DNA of 20,078 nt, from positions 12,953 through 33,030 of the forward strand of contig JAOZNS010000004.1 of NCBI GenBank assembly GCA_029933635.1. Direction: 5' to 3'. Positions 12,300 to 19,803 of the stretch are shown here, piece after piece (position 1 is the first letter of the stretch; every line of letters starts with the position of its first letter). The notes beneath the pieces were generated by a model. It made no database searches and had not been told where the DNA came from. It saw only the letters and a program-made list of their open reading frames with translations. Origin of the DNA: Candidatus Zixiibacteriota bacterium (GTDB lineage: Bacteria > Zixibacteria > MSB-5A5 > SM1-73). The position numbers were made by a program, and so were the translations under genes.

Positions 12300-15200
12300 A
12301 TGGCTATATCTGGGATCCTAAAGTTAACTTACGGCTCTGAAAGTTTTCAAAGGCTTAAGAAACTTTTAGCTTCTGAAAAAAGGAAGGTTTTTGTCTCGGG
12401 TTTGGCAGGTTCTGGGAAATCTCTCCTTTTGAGTTATCTAACAAAGGAATTTGCCTCACCCCTTTTGGTCATAACCGCAGATCCGGAGGAGAGCTGGAAG
12501 ATATATGAGGATTTGATCTGCTTTGTGGGAGAGGAGAAGGTTCGACTTTTCCCCAGCTGGGAGATTCTGCCTTATGAGTTGAAAGTTCCTCACAATGAGG
12601 TCATCGGAAGACGGCTGGAGAGCTTATATGATCTGGTTACGGGCAAAGATTCGGTGGTGGTGACCACCGTGCGAGCCTGTATGGAAAAAACCATCCCTCC
12701 GGAGGAATTAAGGAAAAAAAGCATAAGTCTTAAGGTGGGGAAGAATGTAGATATTCAGCAACTTTCTCAAAAACTTATTGATTTAGGATTCAAAAGATTT
12801 CCTCAGGTGGAGGAGGTCGGCACCTATAGCATAAGGGGAGGGATCCTGGATGTATTCCCTTATTCCTCCTCCGATCCAGTAAGAATTGAATTCTTTGGAG
12901 ACAGAATCGAATCGATCAGAACATTTGCGGTTCTGGATCAGAGGTCTTTGCAGAAGATCGACTCTGCTTTGATTCTGCCTAAGAGAGAGGTTTTGATCGA
13001 AGGCCACAAGCTGGAAGAATGCTTTTCCCAACTGAGCTCAGATCAAGCTGATAGCTTAAGGGAGAAAATTCAGTTTCATGAGGAAATGCCGGGATTAGAA
13101 TGGCTGGCAACTTTGTTTGGACTGCCTCGGGTCCACATCTTGGATTATCTTTCCTCCGATTCTATCCTGTTTCTGGATGAGCCCTCCATAATTGAAAGGA
13201 AGTTGGAGCTGATTTATCAGGAGACCGAAAGGCTATTTGCCGAGGCACAAAAGAAAAAAGAGGCTGGTCCCGAACCAAATATCTTATGGGGCAAGCCGGA
13301 AAGCTTTTTTGAGAAGGCAAACCGATTCAGAGCCATAAATCACCTTTCGATGGGCCAAAAACGCCAAGGCGTTTTTGTGGGAATGCAAGAGCCCGCGGTC
13401 TTCGGCGGAAATGTGGATCTGCTTAAAAAATCAATTAGGCGCCTTCAGTCTGAAAAACTGAAAGTTTTCATATTCTGCGATAATGTGGGGCAGAAGGATA
13501 GACTGGCTGAGCTTTTGGGAAGTTATGCGGAGGATGTTATCTGGGAGGTAAAGAATCTTTCCGGTGGCTTCAGCTTCCCTGAGGTGGGTTTGGTGGTTTT
13601 AACCGATCATCAAATCTTCTCTCGATATTTCTGGCGTCGGCGCAAGCGGCGATTTAATGAGGGCATCGCCTTATCCTCCTATTCCGCCTTATCTGAAGGA
13701 GACTTTGTGGTGCACATCGATCACGGGATCGGCAGATATGCTGGACTGGTTAGCTTAGAGGTGGATAAAAGAAAAAGGGAATGTCTGAAGCTTATCTATC
13801 AGGGAGATGATAAGCTATATGTTCCCATTGAGGAGTTTAATCGGGTCCACAAGTTTGTGGGAAAGGAAGGAGCTCCCACCCTATCCAAACTCGGCGGAAC
13901 CTCTTGGGAGAATCTGAAAAGGAGGACCAAAAGGGCTATTCAGGATATGGCTCAGGAGCTGATCCAGCTTTATGCGGAAAGAAAAGCCAGACCCGGCTTT
14001 GCCTTCTCTGCTGATACGATTTGGCAGAAGGAGCTGGAAGCTTCCTTTATCTACGAGGAGACCCCAGACCAGCTTGCGGCAATCGATGCGGTAAAAAAGG
14101 ATATGCAACAAAAGACCCCGGCCGATAGACTGATCTGTGGAGACGTGGGATATGGGAAGACCGAGGTGGCGGTGAGGGCCGCGTTTAAGGCGGTGTTGGA
14201 CGGAAAGCAGGTGGCGGTGTTGGTTCCCACCACCATCCTAGCTCAACAGCATTTCGTCACCTTCTCCGAAAGACTAAAAAGTTTTCCGGTGAGGGTGGAG
14301 ATGCTTTCCCGGTTTAAAAGTAGAAAGCAACAGAAGGAAATCGTCCAGGGCTTGAAGGAGGGCTGGGTTGATGTGGTCATCGGCACCCATCGCCTCATCC
14401 AGAAGGACGTTAAATTCAAGGATTTGGGACTTCTGATCATCGATGAGGAACAAAGGTTTGGAGTAGCTCATAAGGAAAAGATTAAAAAAATGCGTCGGCT
14501 GGTTGACGTTATCACCTTAACTGCCACCCCCATCCCTCGCACCCTTCAGCTTTCCCTTCTGGGCGCCAGGGATATGTCCATCATCAACACCCCTCCCAAG
14601 GATAGGCTTCCTATCCATACGGAGCTAGCGAGGTTCGACAAAAAGCTCATCGCCGATGCTATCCTAAGGGAGGTGGATCGGGGAGGACAGGTGTATTTCG
14701 TCCACAATCGGGTGCAGACCATAGAGGCGATGTATAGATTTTTGAAGGACCTGGTTCCCCAAATCAGAATCGCCATTGCTCATGGACAAATGGAGGAGAG
14801 CCTTTTAGAGAAGGTCATGCTGGATTTTCTGGCTCATCGGTATGACCTCCTTTTGGTCACCTCCATAATTGAGTCGGGCATAGATATTCCCAGCGTAAAC
14901 ACCATCATAGTTAACCGTGCGGATAGGTTTGGACTGGCTCAGCTTTATCAACTGCGCGGACGGGTGGGAAGATCTAACGTTAGAGCATATGCCTATCTTT
15001 TGATACCCCAAGTGAAACTTTTAACCCAAACGGCTCGAAAACGACTTAAAGCCTTGGAACAGTTCACTCAGCTTGGATCGGGCTTTCATCTGGCATTAAG
15101 GGATCTGGAGATCCGGGGAGCAGGAAATCTTTTGGGGCCTCAACAGCATGGCTTCATTCAGGAGGTGGGCTTTGACCTTTACTGTCGGCTCCTGGATGAG

Positions 15201-15674
15201 GCAGTAAAAGAATTTAAAGGAGAAAAGATAGAAAGACTGCCGGAGGTGAAAATCCAGATCGATCTGGATATCTATATTCCGGAAAGCTATATCTCCGATA
15301 GCCAACAGAGGGTGGAAATATACAAAAAACTTTCAGAAGCTAAATCTGTAGAAGAGATAAAAGGGGTGGAGGCTGAGATGGTTGACAGATTCGGCGCTCC
15401 CCCCAAAGAGGTGAAAGATCTTCTCAATCTTACTGCCATTAAAGTCTTAGCCTCACATCTGGGGATTGATCGGGTCTCTTTGAAAGACAACCTTCTTTTG
15501 CTGCAATTTTCCCAGAAGAAAAAGATAGCAAAAAAGGATATAGAGAACCTCAGACGGAAAATCAACTTCCCCATAGAATTTGTAGTAGATAAGACGGTTA
15601 AGCTTTTGGTCAATCTGAGGGGGACGGATCAGAAAAAAACCCTTTTGGTTAAAAATCTCTTGCAAGGGTTGTGA
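12300..15674 (+). CDS. mfd: Transcription-repair coupling factor Mfd
   Basis: Mfd displaces RNA polymerase stalled at DNA damage and recruits UvrA for nucleotide excision repair. The 1124 residues have the complete architecture: UvrB-like N-terminal domains (about 1-330), RNA polymerase interaction domain starting near 463 (GDFVVHIDHGIGRYAGL), the translocase with Walker A GDVGYGKT (614-621), Walker B DEEQ (715-718), TATPIPRTLQLS, LLVTSIIESGIDIP and QLRGRVGRS, and the C-terminal TRCF domain. The N-terminal domain has an intact P-loop, GLAGSGKS (34-41), a motif degenerate in E. coli Mfd. A perfect 10-bp hairpin with A and T flanks lies in the coding sequence at 13356-13377. The ribosome site is weak. 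It is followed by two foldase genes, a recurrent order in diderm bacteria. Confidence 0.97.
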   Translation: MAISGILKLTYGSESFQRLKKLLASEKRKVFVSGLAGSGKSLLLSYLTKEFASPLLVITADPEESWKIYEDLICFVGEEKVRLFPSWEILPYELKVPHNEVIGRRLESLYDLVTGKDSVVVTTVRACMEKTIPPEELRKKSISLKVGKNVDIQQLSQKLIDLGFKRFPQVEEVGTYSIRGGILDVFPYSSSDPVRIEFFGDRIESIRTFAVLDQRSLQKIDSALILPKREVLIEGHKLEECFSQLSSDQADSLREKIQFHEEMPGLEWLATLFGLPRVHILDYLSSDSILFLDEPSIIERKLELIYQETERLFAEAQKKKEAGPEPNILWGKPESFFEKANRFRAINHLSMGQKRQGVFVGMQEPAVFGGNVDLLKKSIRRLQSEKLKVFIFCDNVGQKDRLAELLGSYAEDVIWEVKNLSGGFSFPEVGLVVLTDHQIFSRYFWRRRKRRFNEGIALSSYSALSEGDFVVHIDHGIGRYAGLVSLEVDKRKRECLKLIYQGDDKLYVPIEEFNRVHKFVGKEGAPTLSKLGGTSWENLKRRTKRAIQDMAQELIQLYAERKARPGFAFSADTIWQKELEASFIYEETPDQLAAIDAVKKDMQQKTPADRLICGDVGYGKTEVAVRAAFKAVLDGKQVAVLVPTTILAQQHFVTFSERLKSFPVRVEMLSRFKSRKQQKEIVQGLKEGWVDVVIGTHRLIQKDVKFKDLGLLIIDEEQRFGVAHKEKIKKMRRLVDVITLTATPIPRTLQLSLLGARDMSIINTPPKDRLPIHTELARFDKKLIADAILREVDRGGQVYFVHNRVQTIEAMYRFLKDLVPQIRIAIAHGQMEESLLEKVMLDFLAHRYDLLLVTSIIESGIDIPSVNTIIVNRADRFGLAQLYQLRGRVGRSNVRAYAYLLIPQVKLLTQTARKRLKALEQFTQLGSGFHLALRDLEIRGAGNLLGPQQHGFIQEVGFDLYCRLLDEAVKEFKGEKIERLPEVKIQIDLDIYIPESYISDSQQRVEIYKKLSEAKSVEEIKGVEAEMVDRFGAPPKEVKDLLNLTAIKVLASHLGIDRVSLKDNLLLLQFSQKKKIAKKDIENLRRKINFPIEFVVDKTVKLLVNLRGTDQKKTLLVKNLLQGL
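13356..13377. other. Terminator-like perfect hairpin inside mfd
   Basis: CAAAAACGCC (13356-13365) and GGCGTTTTTG (13368-13377) pair perfectly over 10 bp with only AA between them (in RNA probably a CAAG tetraloop). The A5 and T5 flanks give it the look of a bidirectional intrinsic terminator. It encodes QKRQGVFV near residue 353, in the less conserved linker between the N-terminal and central domains. The GC part of the stem is only four pairs, so termination strength is doubtful. Confidence 0.5.
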
Positions 15675-15752
15675 AAGGTTCTTATATTGAAGAATGTTTG
15701 GCAGTGAACCGAGGAGAGCATAACATTTTAACTTAACCCAAGGAGGAGTGAC

Positions 15753-17483
15753 GTGAAGAAGGCGACCATACTGGTGCTTGGAGGGATATTGATCTTAGCC
15801 TTATCCTCTAATTGTACCACCACGAAGAAGGGGAAAATCGTAGCCCGGGTGGGAGACCGCGTGATTACGGTGGATGATCTGGAGAGAGAATGGAAGAATG
15901 CTTCGCGGATTAAAATAAAAGGGATCTCAGAGCTACAGCGAAAAAAGGAATTGGTGGACAAGATGATTGGTGATCAGGTGGTAATCATGGAGGCCTATAA
16001 GGAGGGACTTGATAATGAGGTGGAAGCCGACACGAATTTTGTAAAACAGAAAGAGAATTTGCTTTTAAGGATCTTATATAAAAAAGAGATCGCCGATAAG
16101 GCAAAGCCCACCGAGTCCGAATTGAAAAAAGAGTATGAAAGGATGAAGCAGGAGGTGCATGCCTGGCACATATTGGTTGAAACCAAACAACAGGCAGATA
16201 GCATCTACCAGATGTTGAAGGAGGGAGCAGATTTTATCCAACTGGCAAAGGAAAGAAGCATCGATCCCTCTGCCAAGGAGAATGGAGGAGACTTGGGCTT
16301 TTTCCGCTGGGGAAAGATGGTTCCTGAGTTTCAAGAGGTGGCTTTTAAGATGAAGGAGGGAGAAATCTCCCGACCGGTTAAGACCAAATTTGGCTGGCAC
16401 ATCATAAAATTGATCGAACGCCGAGAGGTCGAACAACCACCCTATCAAGAGGCAAAAATGCCCATCGAAGTCAAGCTGAAACGGGATAAACAACAAGAGA
16501 GGGTTAAGCAATACTTTGAACAGCTCAAAAAGAAGGTGGGATTCAAGGTAAACCAGAATGCTTTGGATCTTCTTTTATCCAAAAGGGAAGAGGTTCCGCC
16601 TGATTCTATCGGTCTGAGGAGGACAGGCGATGTGGTTAATTTAGAGAAGTTCACACCTGAAGAAAAGAGAATGCCCCTCTTTTCATATAATAAGGGTGAA
16701 CTTAGCGTGGAGGAGTTTGCTAAGAAGTTCAATGAAACGCCCCAGCCCTATCGTCCTCGTCTATCCGATCGGGAAAAGATTGAGGAGATCGCATTTCAGA
16801 TTCTGGTAAAGGACCTGCTTCTGGAGGTAGCCAAGGATAAGAATCTGGAGCAAAGCGAAGACTTCAAAGAGGAATGGCGGAGGACCAAGGAGGCTGAGAT
16901 GGCTAACAGGATGAGAAATCAGGTGATCCTGAAAGGGGTGGGAATATCGGATGAGGAGATCAAAAGTTACTATGACAGGCATAAGGACAGATTCACCATC
17001 CAGCCTCAGGTTAAAGTCAAAGAGATTCTGGTTAAAACCAAAGAGGAGGCAGAGGATATCTTAAAACAGCTTAAGAAAGGGGCTGATTTTACCAGCTTGG
17101 CCCAGGAGAAGACCATAAGAACCTACGCCAAAAACTCAGGTGGTGATTTGGGAAGGTTCACCCGCGCACGTTATCCGGAGATCTTTGACGCGGCTATGAA
17201 AATCAACAAGGGAAAGCTGGCTGGACCCATAAAGATAAACGATCGAAAATTTGGGGAAGGCTATTCGGTGATCAAATTGGAGGACAAAACCGAAGGGAGG
17301 CTTCAGCCTCTGGAGGAAGTAAAAGATCGGGTAATCTCCATGGCTCGACGGGAAAAGGATAACAACATCTATCAAAACTGGGTGGAGAAGGCTAAAGCTC
17401 GATATAAAATAGAAATCTATGATGAGGTGATAAAGTCCACGGTGCCGGAGGAAACTGAAGAGGCACCAACGAAGAAAGGGTAA
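15753..17483 (+). CDS. Secreted PpiC-type peptidyl-prolyl isomerase with two parvulin domains
   Basis: This 576-residue envelope foldase candidate begins at GTG 15753, with AGGAGG six bases upstream. The N terminus is a hydrophobic signal ending ALSSNC at C21; Asn at -1 is not a standard lipobox residue, so a lipoprotein is possible but unproven. The architecture is repeated: a helical SurA_N-like segment (28-130), parvulin 1 (about 135-224, HAWHILVET, GGDLGFFRWGKM, FGWHIIKL), a second helical segment (about 320-415), then parvulin 2 (about 420-512, VKEILVKTKEEA, SGGDLGRFTRAR). Parvulin 2 is less canonical at the HILV block (KEILV). The tail is charged and ends EETEEAPTKKG. It probably assists outer-membrane or periplasmic protein folding with SurA downstream. 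Confidence 0.88.
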   Translation: MKKATILVLGGILILALSSNCTTTKKGKIVARVGDRVITVDDLEREWKNASRIKIKGISELQRKKELVDKMIGDQVVIMEAYKEGLDNEVEADTNFVKQKENLLLRILYKKEIADKAKPTESELKKEYERMKQEVHAWHILVETKQQADSIYQMLKEGADFIQLAKERSIDPSAKENGGDLGFFRWGKMVPEFQEVAFKMKEGEISRPVKTKFGWHIIKLIERREVEQPPYQEAKMPIEVKLKRDKQQERVKQYFEQLKKKVGFKVNQNALDLLLSKREEVPPDSIGLRRTGDVVNLEKFTPEEKRMPLFSYNKGELSVEEFAKKFNETPQPYRPRLSDREKIEEIAFQILVKDLLLEVAKDKNLEQSEDFKEEWRRTKEAEMANRMRNQVILKGVGISDEEIKSYYDRHKDRFTIQPQVKVKEILVKTKEEAEDILKQLKKGADFTSLAQEKTIRTYAKNSGGDLGRFTRARYPEIFDAAMKINKGKLAGPIKINDRKFGEGYSVIKLEDKTEGRLQPLEEVKDRVISMARREKDNNIYQNWVEKAKARYKIEIYDEVIKSTVPEETEEAPTKKG

Positions 17484-17782
17484 GAGGTTATTCAATCAAG
17501 AAGAGAGAAACATCATAGATAACCTCTGCCCGTTGCCATCAGAAAAGATAAGAATGTTTAGAGGATAAGGATCAAAGGGGAATTGATGTCCTTACCAGTC
17601 TGCGGAAAACGGGTTTATTAGCTAACCGGTTTACATGCTTTGATTCCCCAAATAAATTCCATATTCTTTCTCTTTTGATGTTTCGATAAAATCAATTGCC
17701 AGCTTAAAGACACCAATTAATATAGAAGGATCACAGGAAAGGTTCCACCCAGAGCTCGACAATTGCAGGATAGAAGTTTTTT
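17484..17782. other. 299-bp gap between the two foldase genes
   Basis: A 9-bp inverted repeat AGAGGTTAT (17483-17491) and ATAACCTCT (17519-17527), with a 27-base loop, starts at the last base of the stop codon of the upstream gene. No T-run follows. The minus strand at 17631-17762 has a 43-codon open frame starting at TTG without ribosome site; its translation ends LAIDFIETSKEKEYGIYLG and looks protein-like, but I recognise nothing. No promoter is clear. Weak AGAAG precedes the next start. Confidence 0.4.
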
Positions 17783-19093
17783 ATGAAAACGTTTAGAGTT
17801 AAACCTCTAATCCACTGGATCGGATTGTTCCTTCCCTTCTGTTTCTTTTCTCTTCTCTTCAACTCATCTTTTGCCCAGCAGGTTTTGGATCGAATTGTGG
17901 CGGTGGTGGGTGACCAGATCATCTTAGATTCCGAATTAAAGTTTCAGATCGATTTGTATGTGAATCAGATGGGGATTACCTTAAAAAATGAAGAGGGGAA
18001 AAATCAGCTCAAAAGGAATCTTTTGGAACAGGCGATCAACAACAAGTTGCTTTTAATTGCCGCAAAGGAGGATACCACCATCCAGGTAAGCTCCCAAGAG
18101 GTGGAGGATGCGGTAAAGGAGCAATTAAAAAAGGTGAAATCTGAGCTAACCCAGGAAGCATTTGAAGCTCAACTCAAAGCCGAAGGCTTAACCGAAAGTG
18201 AGCTGAAGAAAAAATATAGGGAACAGATAAAAAACCAGATGATGATCGATCGACTGGTAGCCTCAAAGCTTTCCAAGGTATCGGTGTCGACTAAGGAGGT
18301 CAAAGATTTTTACCAAACCTACAAGGATAGCATTCCAGATCAGCCCGAGGCGGTTAAGCTGAGCCACATCCTTCTGGAGATAAAGCCTTCAGCCAAGACC
18401 CTAGATTCTTTGAAGAAGAGGGCGGAGAAGGTGTGGGAACTGGCTAAGAAAGGTGAGGACTTCGCCCAACTGGCCTTTTTGTATTCGGACGACCCAAGTG
18501 CAAAGGATGGTGGAGATTTAGGATTTTTCAAAAAAGGTGATATGATACCCAAATTTGAGGAGGTGGCTTTTGCTTTAAAGCCGGGAGAGATCAGCCAGGT
18601 GGTTCAGACCGAATTTGGCTATCATATCATCAAGGCGGAAGAAAAAAAGGATGGTCAGCTTCGGGCCGGGCACATTCTCATTCTGGTTCGTCCTTCCCCG
18701 GAGGACTCCTCTCAGGTAGAAGAGCTGGCAGATAGCCTCTACCGCCAGTTGCTTGAGGGGAAGGATTTCGGAGATCTGGCAAAGAAATTCTCCGACGATG
18801 AGGAGTCAAAAAAGATGGGGGGAGAGCTGGGCTGGTATCCAGTGGATCAGATGACCCCCGAATTCAAAGAAGGGGTTAAGGATTTAGAGATCGGAAAGAT
18901 AAGTCCACCATTGAAAAGCCAGTTCGGCATTCATATCCTCAAGGTTCTGGACAGAAGGGAACAAAGAAAGCTAAGTTTAGAGGATGATTGGGATACCATA
19001 AAGGATATGGTCCGGCGCAAAAAGACCAATGAGCTGATTGCCAAATGGGTGGAGAAGCTACGTGAAAAGACCTATGTGGAGATAAGATTGTAG
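17783..19093 (+). CDS. surA: Periplasmic chaperone / peptidyl-prolyl isomerase SurA
   Basis: SurA escorts unfolded outer-membrane proteins across the periplasm. The 436-residue protein has a signal peptide (hydrophobic 12-27, likely cleavage after SSFA at A31), then QQVLDRIVAVVGDQIILDSEL, the start of the SurA_N domain (to about 185). Parvulin 1 spans about 191-286 (VKLSHILLEI, GGDLGFFKKGDMIPKFEEVA, TEFGYHIIK) and parvulin 2 about 293-390 (RAGHILILV, GGELGWYPVDQMTPEF, QFGIHILKV). A C-terminal helix follows, as in E. coli SurA (428 residues). Both PPIase domains keep the GH/HIL and GGxLG blocks. The ribosome site (AGAAG) is weak. The presence of SurA implies an outer membrane. The TAG stop is within a GTAG followed by inverted repeats. 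Confidence 0.92.
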   Translation: MKTFRVKPLIHWIGLFLPFCFFSLLFNSSFAQQVLDRIVAVVGDQIILDSELKFQIDLYVNQMGITLKNEEGKNQLKRNLLEQAINNKLLLIAAKEDTTIQVSSQEVEDAVKEQLKKVKSELTQEAFEAQLKAEGLTESELKKKYREQIKNQMMIDRLVASKLSKVSVSTKEVKDFYQTYKDSIPDQPEAVKLSHILLEIKPSAKTLDSLKKRAEKVWELAKKGEDFAQLAFLYSDDPSAKDGGDLGFFKKGDMIPKFEEVAFALKPGEISQVVQTEFGYHIIKAEEKKDGQLRAGHILILVRPSPEDSSQVEELADSLYRQLLEGKDFGDLAKKFSDDEESKKMGGELGWYPVDQMTPEFKEGVKDLEIGKISPPLKSQFGIHILKVLDRREQRKLSLEDDWDTIKDMVRRKKTNELIAKWVEKLREKTYVEIRL

Positions 19094-19160
19094 AAGGGTG
19101 GCAGATCGCTGTTCATACCGACTGCCGACAAGAAAACCACGTTGCATTGTGGTTTTGTAG
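19090..19160. repeat. Structured sequence starting at the surA stop codon
   Basis: GTAG at 19090-19093 includes the surA stop. GGCAG (19100-19104) pairs with CTGCC (19122-19126), and a second, perfect 8-bp stem AAAACCAC (19133-19140) pairs with GTGGTTTT (19149-19156) around GTTGCATT; GTAG follows at 19157-19160. The second hairpin, 40 bases after the stop, could be a weak terminator since its 3' arm ends in T4. The layout also resembles the GTAG palindromes, though the feet here are in direct, not inverted, orientation. Confidence 0.45.
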
Positions 19161-19231
19161 TCCCGATGTCCATGCTGGATAGCAGTTTGGCATGGGAATA
19201 ACAATATCCTGACGCAACCGAAGAAGCTAAC

Positions 19232-19504
19232 ATGCGTTTGGACAGTTTTCTTTCAGAGGTTCGGTTGATAAAAAGACGCACCCAAGCAAAGAAAGCGTGT
19301 CAGGCAGGAATGGTTTTGCTGGACGGAAAGCCGTCCAAACCAGGAAAAGAGGTGAACACAGGACAGACCATAACCATAAATTTCGCTAACAGAGTTCTGG
19401 AAGTAGAGGTGCTGGATATTCCGTTGCGGAACTTAAGAAAAGAGGAAGCAACGAATTTTTATAGAGTAGTAAGGGAAGAAAGAAAAAAAGAAGACCTATT
19501 TTGA
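19232..19504 (+). CDS. S4-domain RNA-binding protein, Hsp15/RqcP type
   Basis: This is a 90-residue protein made almost entirely of one S4 RNA-binding domain: MRLDSFLSEVRLIKRRTQAKKACQAG at the start gives the RLD..L....L.KRR..AK pattern, followed by GMVLLDGKPSKPGKEV and the GQTITI strand. Small single-domain S4 proteins of this size include Hsp15 (HslR) and RqcP (YabO), which bind 50S subunits with peptidyl-tRNA in stalled-ribosome rescue. The short RLIKRR and FANRVLEVEVL stretches favour this group over S4 domains of pseudouridine synthases, which are larger. The exact orthologue is not fixed from sequence alone. No strong ribosome site. Cytoplasmic, probably ribosome-associated. Confidence 0.85.
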   Translation: MRLDSFLSEVRLIKRRTQAKKACQAGMVLLDGKPSKPGKEVNTGQTITINFANRVLEVEVLDIPLRNLRKEEATNFYRVVREERKKEDLF

Positions 19505-19803
19505 TTGTGATTCCATTGTTGGTAACAGGCGTCTTGCCTTTTACCGAGTAGAGATAATTCATCAATTGCCCTTCACGACTTTCCTCTCGCCTGGGGGGAA
19601 TCAGGGAAAGGACAACGGATTAAATGGATGAAGCATATAAGATGGGACAAATTATTGTATCCGTCTAATCCACTTGATCCATTGACTACCATCAAGATTG
19701 ACCTCGAAGCATCACAGAAACATTTTAATTTTAATTTTTCTCTTGTCATATAAAAATCTCCCATTTAATTATCTATAACCCTCAAACTCAACGGAGGTTT
19801 GCG
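19505..19803. other. 299-bp intergenic region before the secreted protein gene
   Basis: A hairpin begins 17 bases after the S4 gene stop: GGTAA (19521-19525), AGGC (19527-19530), GCCT (19536-19539), TTACC (19541-19545), a 9-bp stem with one mismatch and no T-run. The second half is AT-rich (19725-19775) and probably contains a promoter for the next gene; TTGTCA at 19743-19748 is a possible -35 but no good -10 follows at standard spacing. The region ends in a strong ribosome site GGAGG (19793-19797). No gene is seen. Confidence 0.4.

Noticed and set aside
19072..19281. Minus-strand frame between surA and the S4 gene
   Set aside because: It overlaps both flanking genes, has no ribosome site and covers structured non-coding sequence.
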